Of a DNA stretch of 64,000 bases, positions 44,895 through 52,129 are shown one piece after another; position 1 is the first letter of the stretch, and the number at the start of each line of letters is the position of its first letter. The translations under genes and the position numbers were made by a program. The stretch lies in NCBI RefSeq assembly GCF_011320095.1, contig NZ_JAANOY010000013.1, positions 1-64,000 on the forward strand, written 5' to 3'. The notes beneath the pieces are model-generated. The model had not been told where the DNA came from, searched no databases, and was given only the letters and a program-made list of their open reading frames with translations. This DNA comes from Cognatiluteimonas telluris (GTDB taxonomy: Bacteria; Pseudomonadota; Gammaproteobacteria; Xanthomonadales; Xanthomonadaceae).

Positions 44895-46649
44895 ATGAAT
44901 CAATCCAGCCTTTCCTCCTTCATCTGGTCCGTTGCCGACCTGCTGCGCGGCGACTACAAGCCACACGAATACGGCAGCGTCATTCTCCCGTTCACCGTGC
45001 TCCGCCGGATGGACTGCGTGCTGGCGCCCACCAAGGACAAGGTCCTCGCCGAACTCAAGAAGAAGACCGACGCCGGCATCAATCCCGATCCGTTCCTGCG
45101 CCGCAAGGTCGGTGCGGCGAAGTTCTACAACACTTCGCCGATGGACCTGCCCAAATTGCTAGGCGACCAGGACAACATTCGCGGGAACCTGTACTCCTAC
45201 ATCCAGGACTTCTCGCCCGAAGCACGCGACATCTTCGAGCGCTTCGACTTCCACGCCCAGGTCGAGCGCCTGGCCAAGTCCAACCTGCTGTACCTAGTGA
45301 CCGAGAAGTTCGCCAACATCGACCTGCACCCGGACCGCGTCGACAACGCGCAGATGGGCCACGTGTTCGAGGAGCTGATCCGCAAGTTCGCCGAACTGTC
45401 CAACGAGACCGCCGGTGAGCACTTCACCCCGCGCGAAGTCATCCGCCTGATGGTTAACCTGATCTTCATCGAGGACGACGACGTGCTCAGCCCCGGCAAT
45501 GCCGTGGTGCGCACCATCTACGACCCCACGGCGGGTACCGGCGGCATGCTCTCGGTCGCCGCCGAGCACCTGATGCAGCACAATCCTGCCGCGCGCCTGA
45601 CTCTATTCGGGCAGGAGCTCAACGACGAGTCCTACGCCATCTGCAAGGCCGACATGCTGATCCGCGGCCAGGACGTGGGCAACATCGTGCCCGGCAACAC
45701 CCTGAGTGAGGATGGCTTTGCCCGCCGCAGGTTCGACTACATGCTGTCGAACCCGCCGTTCGGCGTGGAGTGGAAGAAGGTCGAGAAGGTCGTGCGCAAG
45801 GAGCACGAGGACAAGGGTTTCGACGGCCGCTTCGGCCCCGGCCTGCCGCGCGTGTCCGACGGCTCCATGCTGTTCCTGCTGCACCTGGTGTCGAAGATGT
45901 CGCCGCGGGTGGGCGACGAAGGCGGCAGCCGTTTCGGCATCGTGCTCAACGGCTCGCCGCTGTTCACCGGCGGCGCCGGCAGCGGCGAGAGCGAGATCCG
46001 CCGCTACCTGCTTGAGAACGACCTGGTGGAAGCCATCATCGGCCTGCCCACCGACATGTTCTACAACACCGGCATCAGCACCTATGTCTGGATCGTCTCC
46101 AACAAGAAACCGGCCGCGCGTCGCGGCAAGCTGCAGCTGATCGATGCCAGCGGCTTCTGGCAGAAGATGCGCAAGTCGCTGGGCAGCAAGCGCAAGGAAC
46201 TGGGCGACGATCACATCGCCACCATCACCCGGTTGTTCGGCGAGTTCGTCGAGGCCGAGCAGGACGGAAAGCCGATCAGTCGCATCTTCCGCAACGAGGA
46301 TTTCGGCTACACCACCATCACCGTCGAACGCCCGCAGCGCGACGAAGCCGGCAACATCGTCCTCGGCCAGAAGGGGAAACAGAAGGGCAAACCACAGCCA
46401 GATTCCAGCCTGCGCGATACCGAGAACGTGTCGCTGGGGCAGGACATCAGCGAGTACTTCAGGCGCGAAGTGCTGCCGCATGCGGCCGATGCGTGGATCG
46501 ACGAGGACAAGAACAAGGTCGGTTACGAGATTCCGTTCAACCGCCACTTCTACGTGTTCGAGCCACCGCGACGGCTGGAGGAAATCGATGCGGAACTGAA
46601 GCAGGTGTCGGTCAGGATCATGAAGATGCTGGAGGAGTTGGCGGAATGA
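44895..46649 (+). CDS. hsdM: Type I restriction-modification system methyltransferase subunit HsdM
   Basis: 584 residues. Helical HsdM_N domain (SSFIWSVADLLRGDYKPHEYG), then the N6-adenine methyltransferase core: AdoMet motif DPTAGTGGML from Asp210 and catalytic NPPF at 286-289. HFTPREVIRLMV is the usual HsdM segment before motif I. It pairs with HsdS to methylate the recognition site. The ATG follows a weak AGCAGAG; its stop overlaps hsdS by 4 bp. Confidence 0.96.
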   Translation: MNQSSLSSFIWSVADLLRGDYKPHEYGSVILPFTVLRRMDCVLAPTKDKVLAELKKKTDAGINPDPFLRRKVGAAKFYNTSPMDLPKLLGDQDNIRGNLYSYIQDFSPEARDIFERFDFHAQVERLAKSNLLYLVTEKFANIDLHPDRVDNAQMGHVFEELIRKFAELSNETAGEHFTPREVIRLMVNLIFIEDDDVLSPGNAVVRTIYDPTAGTGGMLSVAAEHLMQHNPAARLTLFGQELNDESYAICKADMLIRGQDVGNIVPGNTLSEDGFARRRFDYMLSNPPFGVEWKKVEKVVRKEHEDKGFDGRFGPGLPRVSDGSMLFLLHLVSKMSPRVGDEGGSRFGIVLNGSPLFTGGAGSGESEIRRYLLENDLVEAIIGLPTDMFYNTGISTYVWIVSNKKPAARRGKLQLIDASGFWQKMRKSLGSKRKELGDDHIATITRLFGEFVEAEQDGKPISRIFRNEDFGYTTITVERPQRDEAGNIVLGQKGKQKGKPQPDSSLRDTENVSLGQDISEYFRREVLPHAADAWIDEDKNKVGYEIPFNRHFYVFEPPRRLEEIDAELKQVSVRIMKMLEELAE

Positions 46650-48001
46650 GTTTGCCGAAGTATGGCGAGTACAAGAAAAGTGGGATTCCATGGCTTGGCA
46701 ATGTGCCGAGTCACTGGGAGGTACGTCGCTTTAAATGGCTTATCGATCGAAACGACGGTGGCGTTTGGGGTGATGAGCCAGATGGCGTTGATGACACCGT
46801 TGTACTCCGCTCCACAGAGCAGACAGTTGACGGGTGCTGGCGGATTGATGACCCCGCGATGCGCAAACTTTCAGAGAGGGATCGCCTTTCGGCGCTGCTC
46901 GCCGAAGGCGACTTGCTGCTCACAAAGTCCAGCGGAAGTGCGTTGCACATCGGAAAGACCACGCTCGTTGATAGGGGCGTGGCTGAGTTAAACGCCTGCT
47001 ACTCCAACTTCATGCAACGCATCCGAGTCCGGCACGTGCTCTCTCCAAAGATTGCTTGGTACATCCTCAATAACGGTCTCGCACGGGCACAACTAGATCT
47101 GTTGTCCAATTCCACGACTGGGCTGGCAAATCTAAACGGCGCGATTATTGGCGAGGTAGTGGTGCCGACTGCGCCTGCGGAAGAGCAGGCTGCAATAGCC
47201 AACTTCCTCGACCACGAAACCGCCAAGATCGATACCCTGATCGCCGAGCAGGAAAAGCTGTTGGCGCTGCTGGCCGAAAAGCGCCAGGCCACCATCTACC
47301 TCGCCGTCACCCGCGGCCTCAACCCCAACGCCCCGATGAAAGACTCGGGAATTCCCTGGTTTGGCGAAGTGCCACAGCATTGGGAGATGCGACGTCTTAA
47401 GTCGATCTCGCCGTCAATAACGGTCGGAATTGTTGTTAATCCAAGCGATTACATTTCCGAGTTTGGATTGCCATTCATCTATGGCGGAGACATTTCCGAA
47501 GGCGTAATATCGACGACTTCTTGTCGCCGCATCCCGCCAGAAGACAGCGCGAGGCAACCAAAGACCCGCTTGTCAGCTGGCGATCTGTTGACTGTTCGTG
47601 TAGGCGCACCAGGCGTAACTGCTGTTGTACCGCCGGAGTGTGAAGGCGGTAACTGCGCCTCCGTCGTCCTAATTCGGCGTGGCGACTTTGATTCGCGTTG
47701 GCTGTGTTTCGCCATGAATAGCCGAATGGTTCGGTATCAAGTTGAAGTTGTGCAATACGGAGCTGCCCAAGAGCAATTTAATATCGCCCACGCCGCTGAG
47801 TTCTGGATTGCCACACCGCCAAAGGATGAGCAACTGGCTCTGGCGCAGTACATTGAAGAAAATCTCGCCAAATTAGGAGATTTGCGCAAGCAGACCGAAG
47901 GCGGAATTGGTCTTCTCAAGGAGCGCCGCAGCGCCCTGATCGCCGCCGCCGTCACCGGCAAGATCGACGTGCGTGGACTGGTTGAACAGGTGGCCGCATG
48001 A
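46646..48001 (+). CDS. hsdS: Type I restriction-modification specificity subunit HsdS
   Basis: 451 residues with two target-recognition domains. Each begins with the same motif (SGIPWLGNVPSHWEVRR at about 13; SGIPWFGEVPQHWEMRR at about 234) and is followed by a coiled-coil spacer (KIDTLIAEQEKLLALLAEKRQ; GLLKERRSALIAAAVTGKID). The second half of each TRD ends with the usual AAEEQAAIA or PKDEQLALA segment. GC content is visibly lower than in neighbours, especially 46700-47150 and 47400-47850, as expected for shuffled TRDs. Confidence 0.95.
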   Translation: MSLPKYGEYKKSGIPWLGNVPSHWEVRRFKWLIDRNDGGVWGDEPDGVDDTVVLRSTEQTVDGCWRIDDPAMRKLSERDRLSALLAEGDLLLTKSSGSALHIGKTTLVDRGVAELNACYSNFMQRIRVRHVLSPKIAWYILNNGLARAQLDLLSNSTTGLANLNGAIIGEVVVPTAPAEEQAAIANFLDHETAKIDTLIAEQEKLLALLAEKRQATIYLAVTRGLNPNAPMKDSGIPWFGEVPQHWEMRRLKSISPSITVGIVVNPSDYISEFGLPFIYGGDISEGVISTTSCRRIPPEDSARQPKTRLSAGDLLTVRVGAPGVTAVVPPECEGGNCASVVLIRRGDFDSRWLCFAMNSRMVRYQVEVVQYGAAQEQFNIAHAAEFWIATPPKDEQLALAQYIEENLAKLGDLRKQTEGGIGLLKERRSALIAAAVTGKIDVRGLVEQVAA

Positions 48002-48453
48002 GCGGCAAAAGCGCCGCCATCGTCGGCTTCATCGCCAACCTGCTGCCGCTCTATTCATGCGAGAGCCACGATGGCATCGGGTGCGCGCGTTCCCTGCAGG
48101 ACGGCACACTGGTCTGGCCGGTGGACGAATCCGACTGGGACGAGGAGCGTGGCACCGTGCGTATGCAGTGGCAGGGCGACCCGCTACGCGAATCCCTCGT
48201 CGATGGCGATCAGATCGCCACGTTGGCGCTGGAACGCTATGTCCGCCTGCATGGTGTAGGTGCCAACGAGGAAGCGCTCGCCGCCGAGCTGTGGTTCATG
48301 GCGCGGCACTTCCATTTCAAGACAAGCTGCCATGTGTACTTGCCGCAACTGCCGGAACCGCCGCACCCGCTCGTACGTGCCGGACGCGCGGCTCGGCGCA
48401 TGGGCGAGGGCCTGCTAGTCAATCTCGTATGCAAGCTGTCCGGAGTGGGTTGA
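47998..48453 (+). CDS. Unknown 151-residue protein inside the type I operon
   Basis: The start overlaps the hsdS stop (ATGA), so it is translationally coupled. Predicted alpha/beta protein without membrane helices; Cys pair CESHDGIGC near residues 21-29, acidic centre (VDESDWDEERG), Trp/Phe/His-rich segment ELWFMARHFHFKTSCHVYL and a basic C-terminus. No family recognised. Its place between specificity subunit and GmrSD-like gene suggests an accessory to one of them. Confidence 0.6.
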   Translation: MSGKSAAIVGFIANLLPLYSCESHDGIGCARSLQDGTLVWPVDESDWDEERGTVRMQWQGDPLRESLVDGDQIATLALERYVRLHGVGANEEALAAELWFMARHFHFKTSCHVYLPQLPEPPHPLVRAGRAARRMGEGLLVNLVCKLSGVG

Positions 48454-48469
48454 GCCCTACAAATCTTTC

Positions 48470-48475
48470 AGGAGA
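48470..48475 (+). promoter_or_regulatory. Strong ribosome-binding site of the GmrSD-like gene
   Basis: AGGAGA 8 bp before ATG 48484, the best Shine-Dalgarno in the island, in the 30-bp gap after the 151-aa gene. It indicates independent, efficient translation start rather than coupling. Confidence 0.6.
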
Positions 48476-48483
48476 ATCTTGCG

Positions 48484-51036
48484 ATGACCCACACACTTCT
48501 GGCCAAGGAACAGCCACTCTCAAAGATTTTCAGCGACGACTACGTGTTTTCCATCCCTGGGTACCAGCGGCCGTATTCCTGGGGCACGGATCAGGCGCAG
48601 GAATTGCTGGACGATCTCGTGGCCTACATGCAGTCCGGCGGAAGCAAGCTGGAGGGCGTGGCACCGTATTTCCTTGGAAGCATCGTCCTGATCAAAGGCG
48701 ATGCTTCACCCGAAGCAACGGTCGTCGACGGGCAGCAACGCCTGACCACCCTGACGCTATTGCTGTCGGCCATCCGGGCCACGGTGAAGGATGCGGGCAT
48801 GCAAACGGGCATAACCAAGCGCATTTATGAGCATGGTGACGTCGTAACCGCGACGCCGGCGCGCTACCGCTTGTCTTTGCGCGACCGCGACCGCGATTTC
48901 TTCCGCGAGTACGTGCAACACGAGGGTGGCATCAACAAGCTCGTTGCCCTGAACGACACGCTGCCTGACGCCCAGCAGCGTCTGCGGCGAAACGCAGCGT
49001 TATTTCTTGTCCAATTGCCGAAGTTCGATGAGGCAACGTTGGTGCGGTTGGTACAGTTCATGGCCACGCGCTGCTATCTGGTGACGGTGGCTACTCCGGA
49101 CCTGGATGCAGCCTATCGCATCTTCGGTGTGCTCAACAGCCGCGGACTGGACCTCAGCGCGACCGACATCCTCAAGGCGGAAATCATCGGTGGCGTAGCC
49201 AAGGAAAGCCGCGACACATACACGATGAAGTGGGAAAGCCTTGAGGAAGACTTTGGGCGCGATGCATTCGGCGAATTGTTCAGCCACATCCGCATGGTTT
49301 ATCGCAAGGCCAAGCCACAGGGGACGCTACTCAAGGAGTTCCGCGAACACGTCGGTGTCGCTGATCCGGTGAACTTCATCGATGAGACACTGGTCCCCAT
49401 GGCACAGGCGTTCCGGGAGATCACGGATGCCGACTATTCCAGCCAGAAGCACGCCGAGGTGATCAACGGCTATCTGGAATGGCTGAACCGCATCGAGTTC
49501 AAGGATTGGCTACCCCCTGCATTAGCGTTCTTCTCGCGCCATCGCAATGATCCGGACGCGATGCTGCGGTTCTTTTGCGACCTGGAGCGGCTGGCCTACT
49601 CGATGCTGGTGCGGCGCTCTGGGGTGAATGAGCGCATCGAGCGCTTTTCGTTATTGACCCGTGCCGTGGAGGGTGGCAATGACCTTTACGACGAGGGCTC
49701 GCCGCTGCAGTTGTCTCCGGTGGAGCAAAACCATACGTACACGACCCTGTCAGGGCCGCTGTACGACACGCATTCGGCACGTGCCCTTTCGGTGATCCTG
49801 CTGCGATTGGACGGATTGGTATCAGGTGGTGGTGCGAAATACGACCACGACGTCATTACCGTCGAGCATGTAATGCCACAGCAGCCGCGCGAGGGCAGCA
49901 ACTGGCTCGCGTGGTTACCAGACCCGCAGGATCGGTTGAGTTGGGTCCACCGGCTTGGCAACCTTGCGCTGCTCACGCGCAAGAAGAACAGCGCTGCAAA
50001 TAACTATGATTTCGATCGGAAGAAGATTGCCTACTTTACGAAGGGCGGCGTGTCTCCCTTCGCGTTGACGACACAGGTATTGCAGCACGCGCAGTGGACT
50101 GCTGACGTCTTGGAGGAAAGGCAAACTCAACTGATCGAAGCACTGGAGCGCCACTGGCGTCTGGAAGGGCGGAAGAATCCACAATCGATCGCGATGGCGA
50201 AAATCGCGGCAGCAGTTGGAGACGCTCCCGAGTTTGAGATGGAGAGCCCCAAGCACGGTTTGAAGGCAACGGCGCGCGAGATCGGCGACCAGTTCGTGGT
50301 GCTGGCTAGCTCGAACGCAAAATCGGAATGGATGGGAAATGAGCACGCCTATAAGACACTCCGTGAGGAACTGATCGATAGCGGGATGTTGGCGGCAGAT
50401 GGTGACCGACTCAAATTCATGCAGGATGTCGCATTCACCAGTCCGAGTGCAGCCTCTGCCGTCATCCTGGGTCGACCTGACAATGGCCGAATCACCTGGT
50501 TGCGGAAGGGCACGGGTCAGACCTATGCGGAGTGGGACGAGGGCATGCCACCGGGATCTCCCGATCCGAAGTTGCCCAACGGAGGGGGTGCGCGGCAACA
50601 GGTGTTCAAGCGGTTCTGGACGCAGTTCCTGGAGCGCTCCAAGGCAAAAACGCCATTGTTCGCCAATCGGAACCCCACGACCGATCACTGGCTAAGCGCG
50701 GGCATCGGGCGAACGGGATACTCGGCAACCGTGGCATTGACGCAGGATGTTGGCCGGGCCGAGATATACATCCGCCTTGCCAACGATGATGGGTCGCGCA
50801 GCAAGCAGGCGTTCGACATCCTCCATGGCCAGAAGGCGGAAATCGAGGCCCGCTTTGGCGGCAAGCTGGACTGGCAACGCCTACCGAACCGGGCGGGGAC
50901 GCGGATCTGCGTCGAGGTCCCCGGTGGCTGGAGGCTTCCAGAGTCCCAGTGGCCCTTGTTCCAGGACCAGTTGATCCAGCTGTCGGTGCGTCTGGTTGAG
51001 GCGATGCAAGACCCAATATCGGAGATCGAGGTCTAG
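48484..51036 (+). CDS. GmrSD-like multidomain protein (DUF262 - HNH/DUF1524 - DUF4357 - DUF4268)
   Basis: 850 residues. DUF262 (ParB-like NTPase, GmrS half) at 1-230 with PGYQRPYSW and the signature VDGQQRLTTL (Asp82-Gln-Gln-Arg). HNH nuclease (DUF1524, GmrD half) around 457-520: VEHVMPQQP, RLGNLALLTRKKNSAANNYDFDRKK. Then a DUF4357-like domain (about 580-690) and a DUF4268-like domain (about 700-845, FWTQFLERSKAKTP). GmrSD proteins are type IV enzymes that cut modified phage DNA using NTPs; the two added domains are unusual. Composition is more AT-rich than the core genome. Confidence 0.85.
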   Translation: MTHTLLAKEQPLSKIFSDDYVFSIPGYQRPYSWGTDQAQELLDDLVAYMQSGGSKLEGVAPYFLGSIVLIKGDASPEATVVDGQQRLTTLTLLLSAIRATVKDAGMQTGITKRIYEHGDVVTATPARYRLSLRDRDRDFFREYVQHEGGINKLVALNDTLPDAQQRLRRNAALFLVQLPKFDEATLVRLVQFMATRCYLVTVATPDLDAAYRIFGVLNSRGLDLSATDILKAEIIGGVAKESRDTYTMKWESLEEDFGRDAFGELFSHIRMVYRKAKPQGTLLKEFREHVGVADPVNFIDETLVPMAQAFREITDADYSSQKHAEVINGYLEWLNRIEFKDWLPPALAFFSRHRNDPDAMLRFFCDLERLAYSMLVRRSGVNERIERFSLLTRAVEGGNDLYDEGSPLQLSPVEQNHTYTTLSGPLYDTHSARALSVILLRLDGLVSGGGAKYDHDVITVEHVMPQQPREGSNWLAWLPDPQDRLSWVHRLGNLALLTRKKNSAANNYDFDRKKIAYFTKGGVSPFALTTQVLQHAQWTADVLEERQTQLIEALERHWRLEGRKNPQSIAMAKIAAAVGDAPEFEMESPKHGLKATAREIGDQFVVLASSNAKSEWMGNEHAYKTLREELIDSGMLAADGDRLKFMQDVAFTSPSAASAVILGRPDNGRITWLRKGTGQTYAEWDEGMPPGSPDPKLPNGGGARQQVFKRFWTQFLERSKAKTPLFANRNPTTDHWLSAGIGRTGYSATVALTQDVGRAEIYIRLANDDGSRSKQAFDILHGQKAEIEARFGGKLDWQRLPNRAGTRICVEVPGGWRLPESQWPLFQDQLIQLSVRLVEAMQDPISEIEV

Positions 51037-51073
51037 TCGCGCGGCCAGCTGGAAACGGGGTACTTGCCCCCGT

Positions 51074-51111
51074 GTTGCCAAAGAGGCAACATTCGTTGCC
51101 ATATGAGCAAC
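51074..51111. promoter_or_regulatory. Tandem palindromic operator before the MNT/HEPN/hsdR genes
   Basis: Two 17-bp dyads, GTTGCCAAAGAGGCAAC (51074-51090) and GTTGCCATATGAGCAAC (51095-51111), share GTTGC-N7-GCAAC. Centres are 21 bp apart, two helical turns, so two dimers would bind on one face. The second covers ATG 51103. The winged-helix domain of the protein encoded just downstream is the natural candidate ligand (autoregulation). Confidence 0.7.
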
Positions 51112-51732
51112 ACTATGACCCTGATGGACCTGTTGTTCGGTCGCGCCCGCCAGCGGGTGTTGGCCGTGTTGCTGCTCGAGCCCTCCGCCGCCTTCCACCT
51201 GCGTGAACTGGCCCGGCTGACGGGCACTCATGCCGGAACTCTGACGCGGGAGCTCGACAAGCTCACCGGGGCAGGCTTGGTGCTGCGCAACGAGCAGGGG
51301 AACCAGGTGCACTACCAGGCCAATCGGGCTTGCCCGCTGTTCGATGACCTGGCGGCAATCTTCCGCAAGACCCACGGGGCTGCGGCGATGCTGCGCGAGG
51401 CGCTGGCGCCGTTGGCGGCGAAGATCCTGGTAGCGCTGGTGTTCGGCTCGACGGCGCGCGGTACGCAATCGGCCGGCAGCGATATCGATCTGCTGGTGGT
51501 GGGCGACGCAGGCTTCTCGGAACTGGTAAAAGCGTTGTATCCGGCACAGGCCGAACTTCGCCGCGAGATCAATCCGGTGCTGTACTCGCCTGCGGAGTTT
51601 GTGGAGCGCGTGAGGCGGGGAGAAGCTTTCGTGCGCGAGATCACGGGCAAGTCCGTGGTATTCCTGATGGGGGATAAGGATGACCTTGCAGAACTTGCTG
51701 GCGATCCAGCGCCTGCAGCAGCACGACACTGA
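51103..51732 (+). CDS. Winged-helix / MNT-type nucleotidyltransferase (antitoxin-like)
   Basis: 209 residues. N-terminal winged helix (FHLRELARLTGTHAGTLTRELDKL, then wing QGNQVHYQAN) and a C-terminal minimal nucleotidyltransferase: GSTARGTQSAGSDIDLLVVG, with Gly115-Ser116 and metal-binding Asp127 and Asp129. MNT proteins neutralise HEPN toxins by nucleotidylation. ATG 51103 lies within the second palindrome; ATG 51115 (MTLMDLLFG) is an alternative that would clear it. Overlaps the HEPN gene by 53 bp. Confidence 0.85.
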   Translation: MSNTMTLMDLLFGRARQRVLAVLLLEPSAAFHLRELARLTGTHAGTLTRELDKLTGAGLVLRNEQGNQVHYQANRACPLFDDLAAIFRKTHGAAAMLREALAPLAAKILVALVFGSTARGTQSAGSDIDLLVVGDAGFSELVKALYPAQAELRREINPVLYSPAEFVERVRRGEAFVREITGKSVVFLMGDKDDLAELAGDPAPAAARH

Positions 51733-52129
51733 TCGCGCGTCGGTCCTCAAGCTGCTGGGTTCGGCGCGCCGCAACCTGGCCGACGCGCACGTGGATGCCA
51801 TCGGCAACGACAATCGCTTCGATGCGGCCTACAAATGCATCATGCAGTGCGCGATGCTCGGCCTGTGGGCCAACGGTTACCGCACCGCGACCAGCCAGCC
51901 AGGGCACCACCAGACCGCGATCCAGTGCCTGACCCTGACCATGGGCGTGGCGAAGGAAACCGTGATCGTGCTGGACGGGCTGCGCAAACAACGCAACATC
52001 AATGATTACATCGGGGATCCGATCCCGGATGCGGCGCTGGCATCCTGCATCGAGGAAGCCGGGGCGTTGCTTGCACATGCCGGAAACTGGCTGCAAGAGC
52101 GCCATCCCGAACTTGTGGGTGACGCATGA
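51680..52129 (+). CDS. HEPN-domain protein (toxin-like partner of MNT)
   Basis: 149 residues, all-helical. SARRNLADAHVDAIGNDNRF opens helices typical of HEPN, and LRKQRNINDY (Arg105-Asn106 to Tyr110) matches the RNxxxY variant of the HEPN active site rather than RxxxxH. HEPN proteins are often RNases. Starts inside the MNT gene behind GGGGATAAGG and its stop overlaps the hsdR start (ATGA), so HEPN and restriction subunit translation are tied. Confidence 0.75.
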   Translation: MTLQNLLAIQRLQQHDTDRASVLKLLGSARRNLADAHVDAIGNDNRFDAAYKCIMQCAMLGLWANGYRTATSQPGHHQTAIQCLTLTMGVAKETVIVLDGLRKQRNINDYIGDPIPDAALASCIEEAGALLAHAGNWLQERHPELVGDA

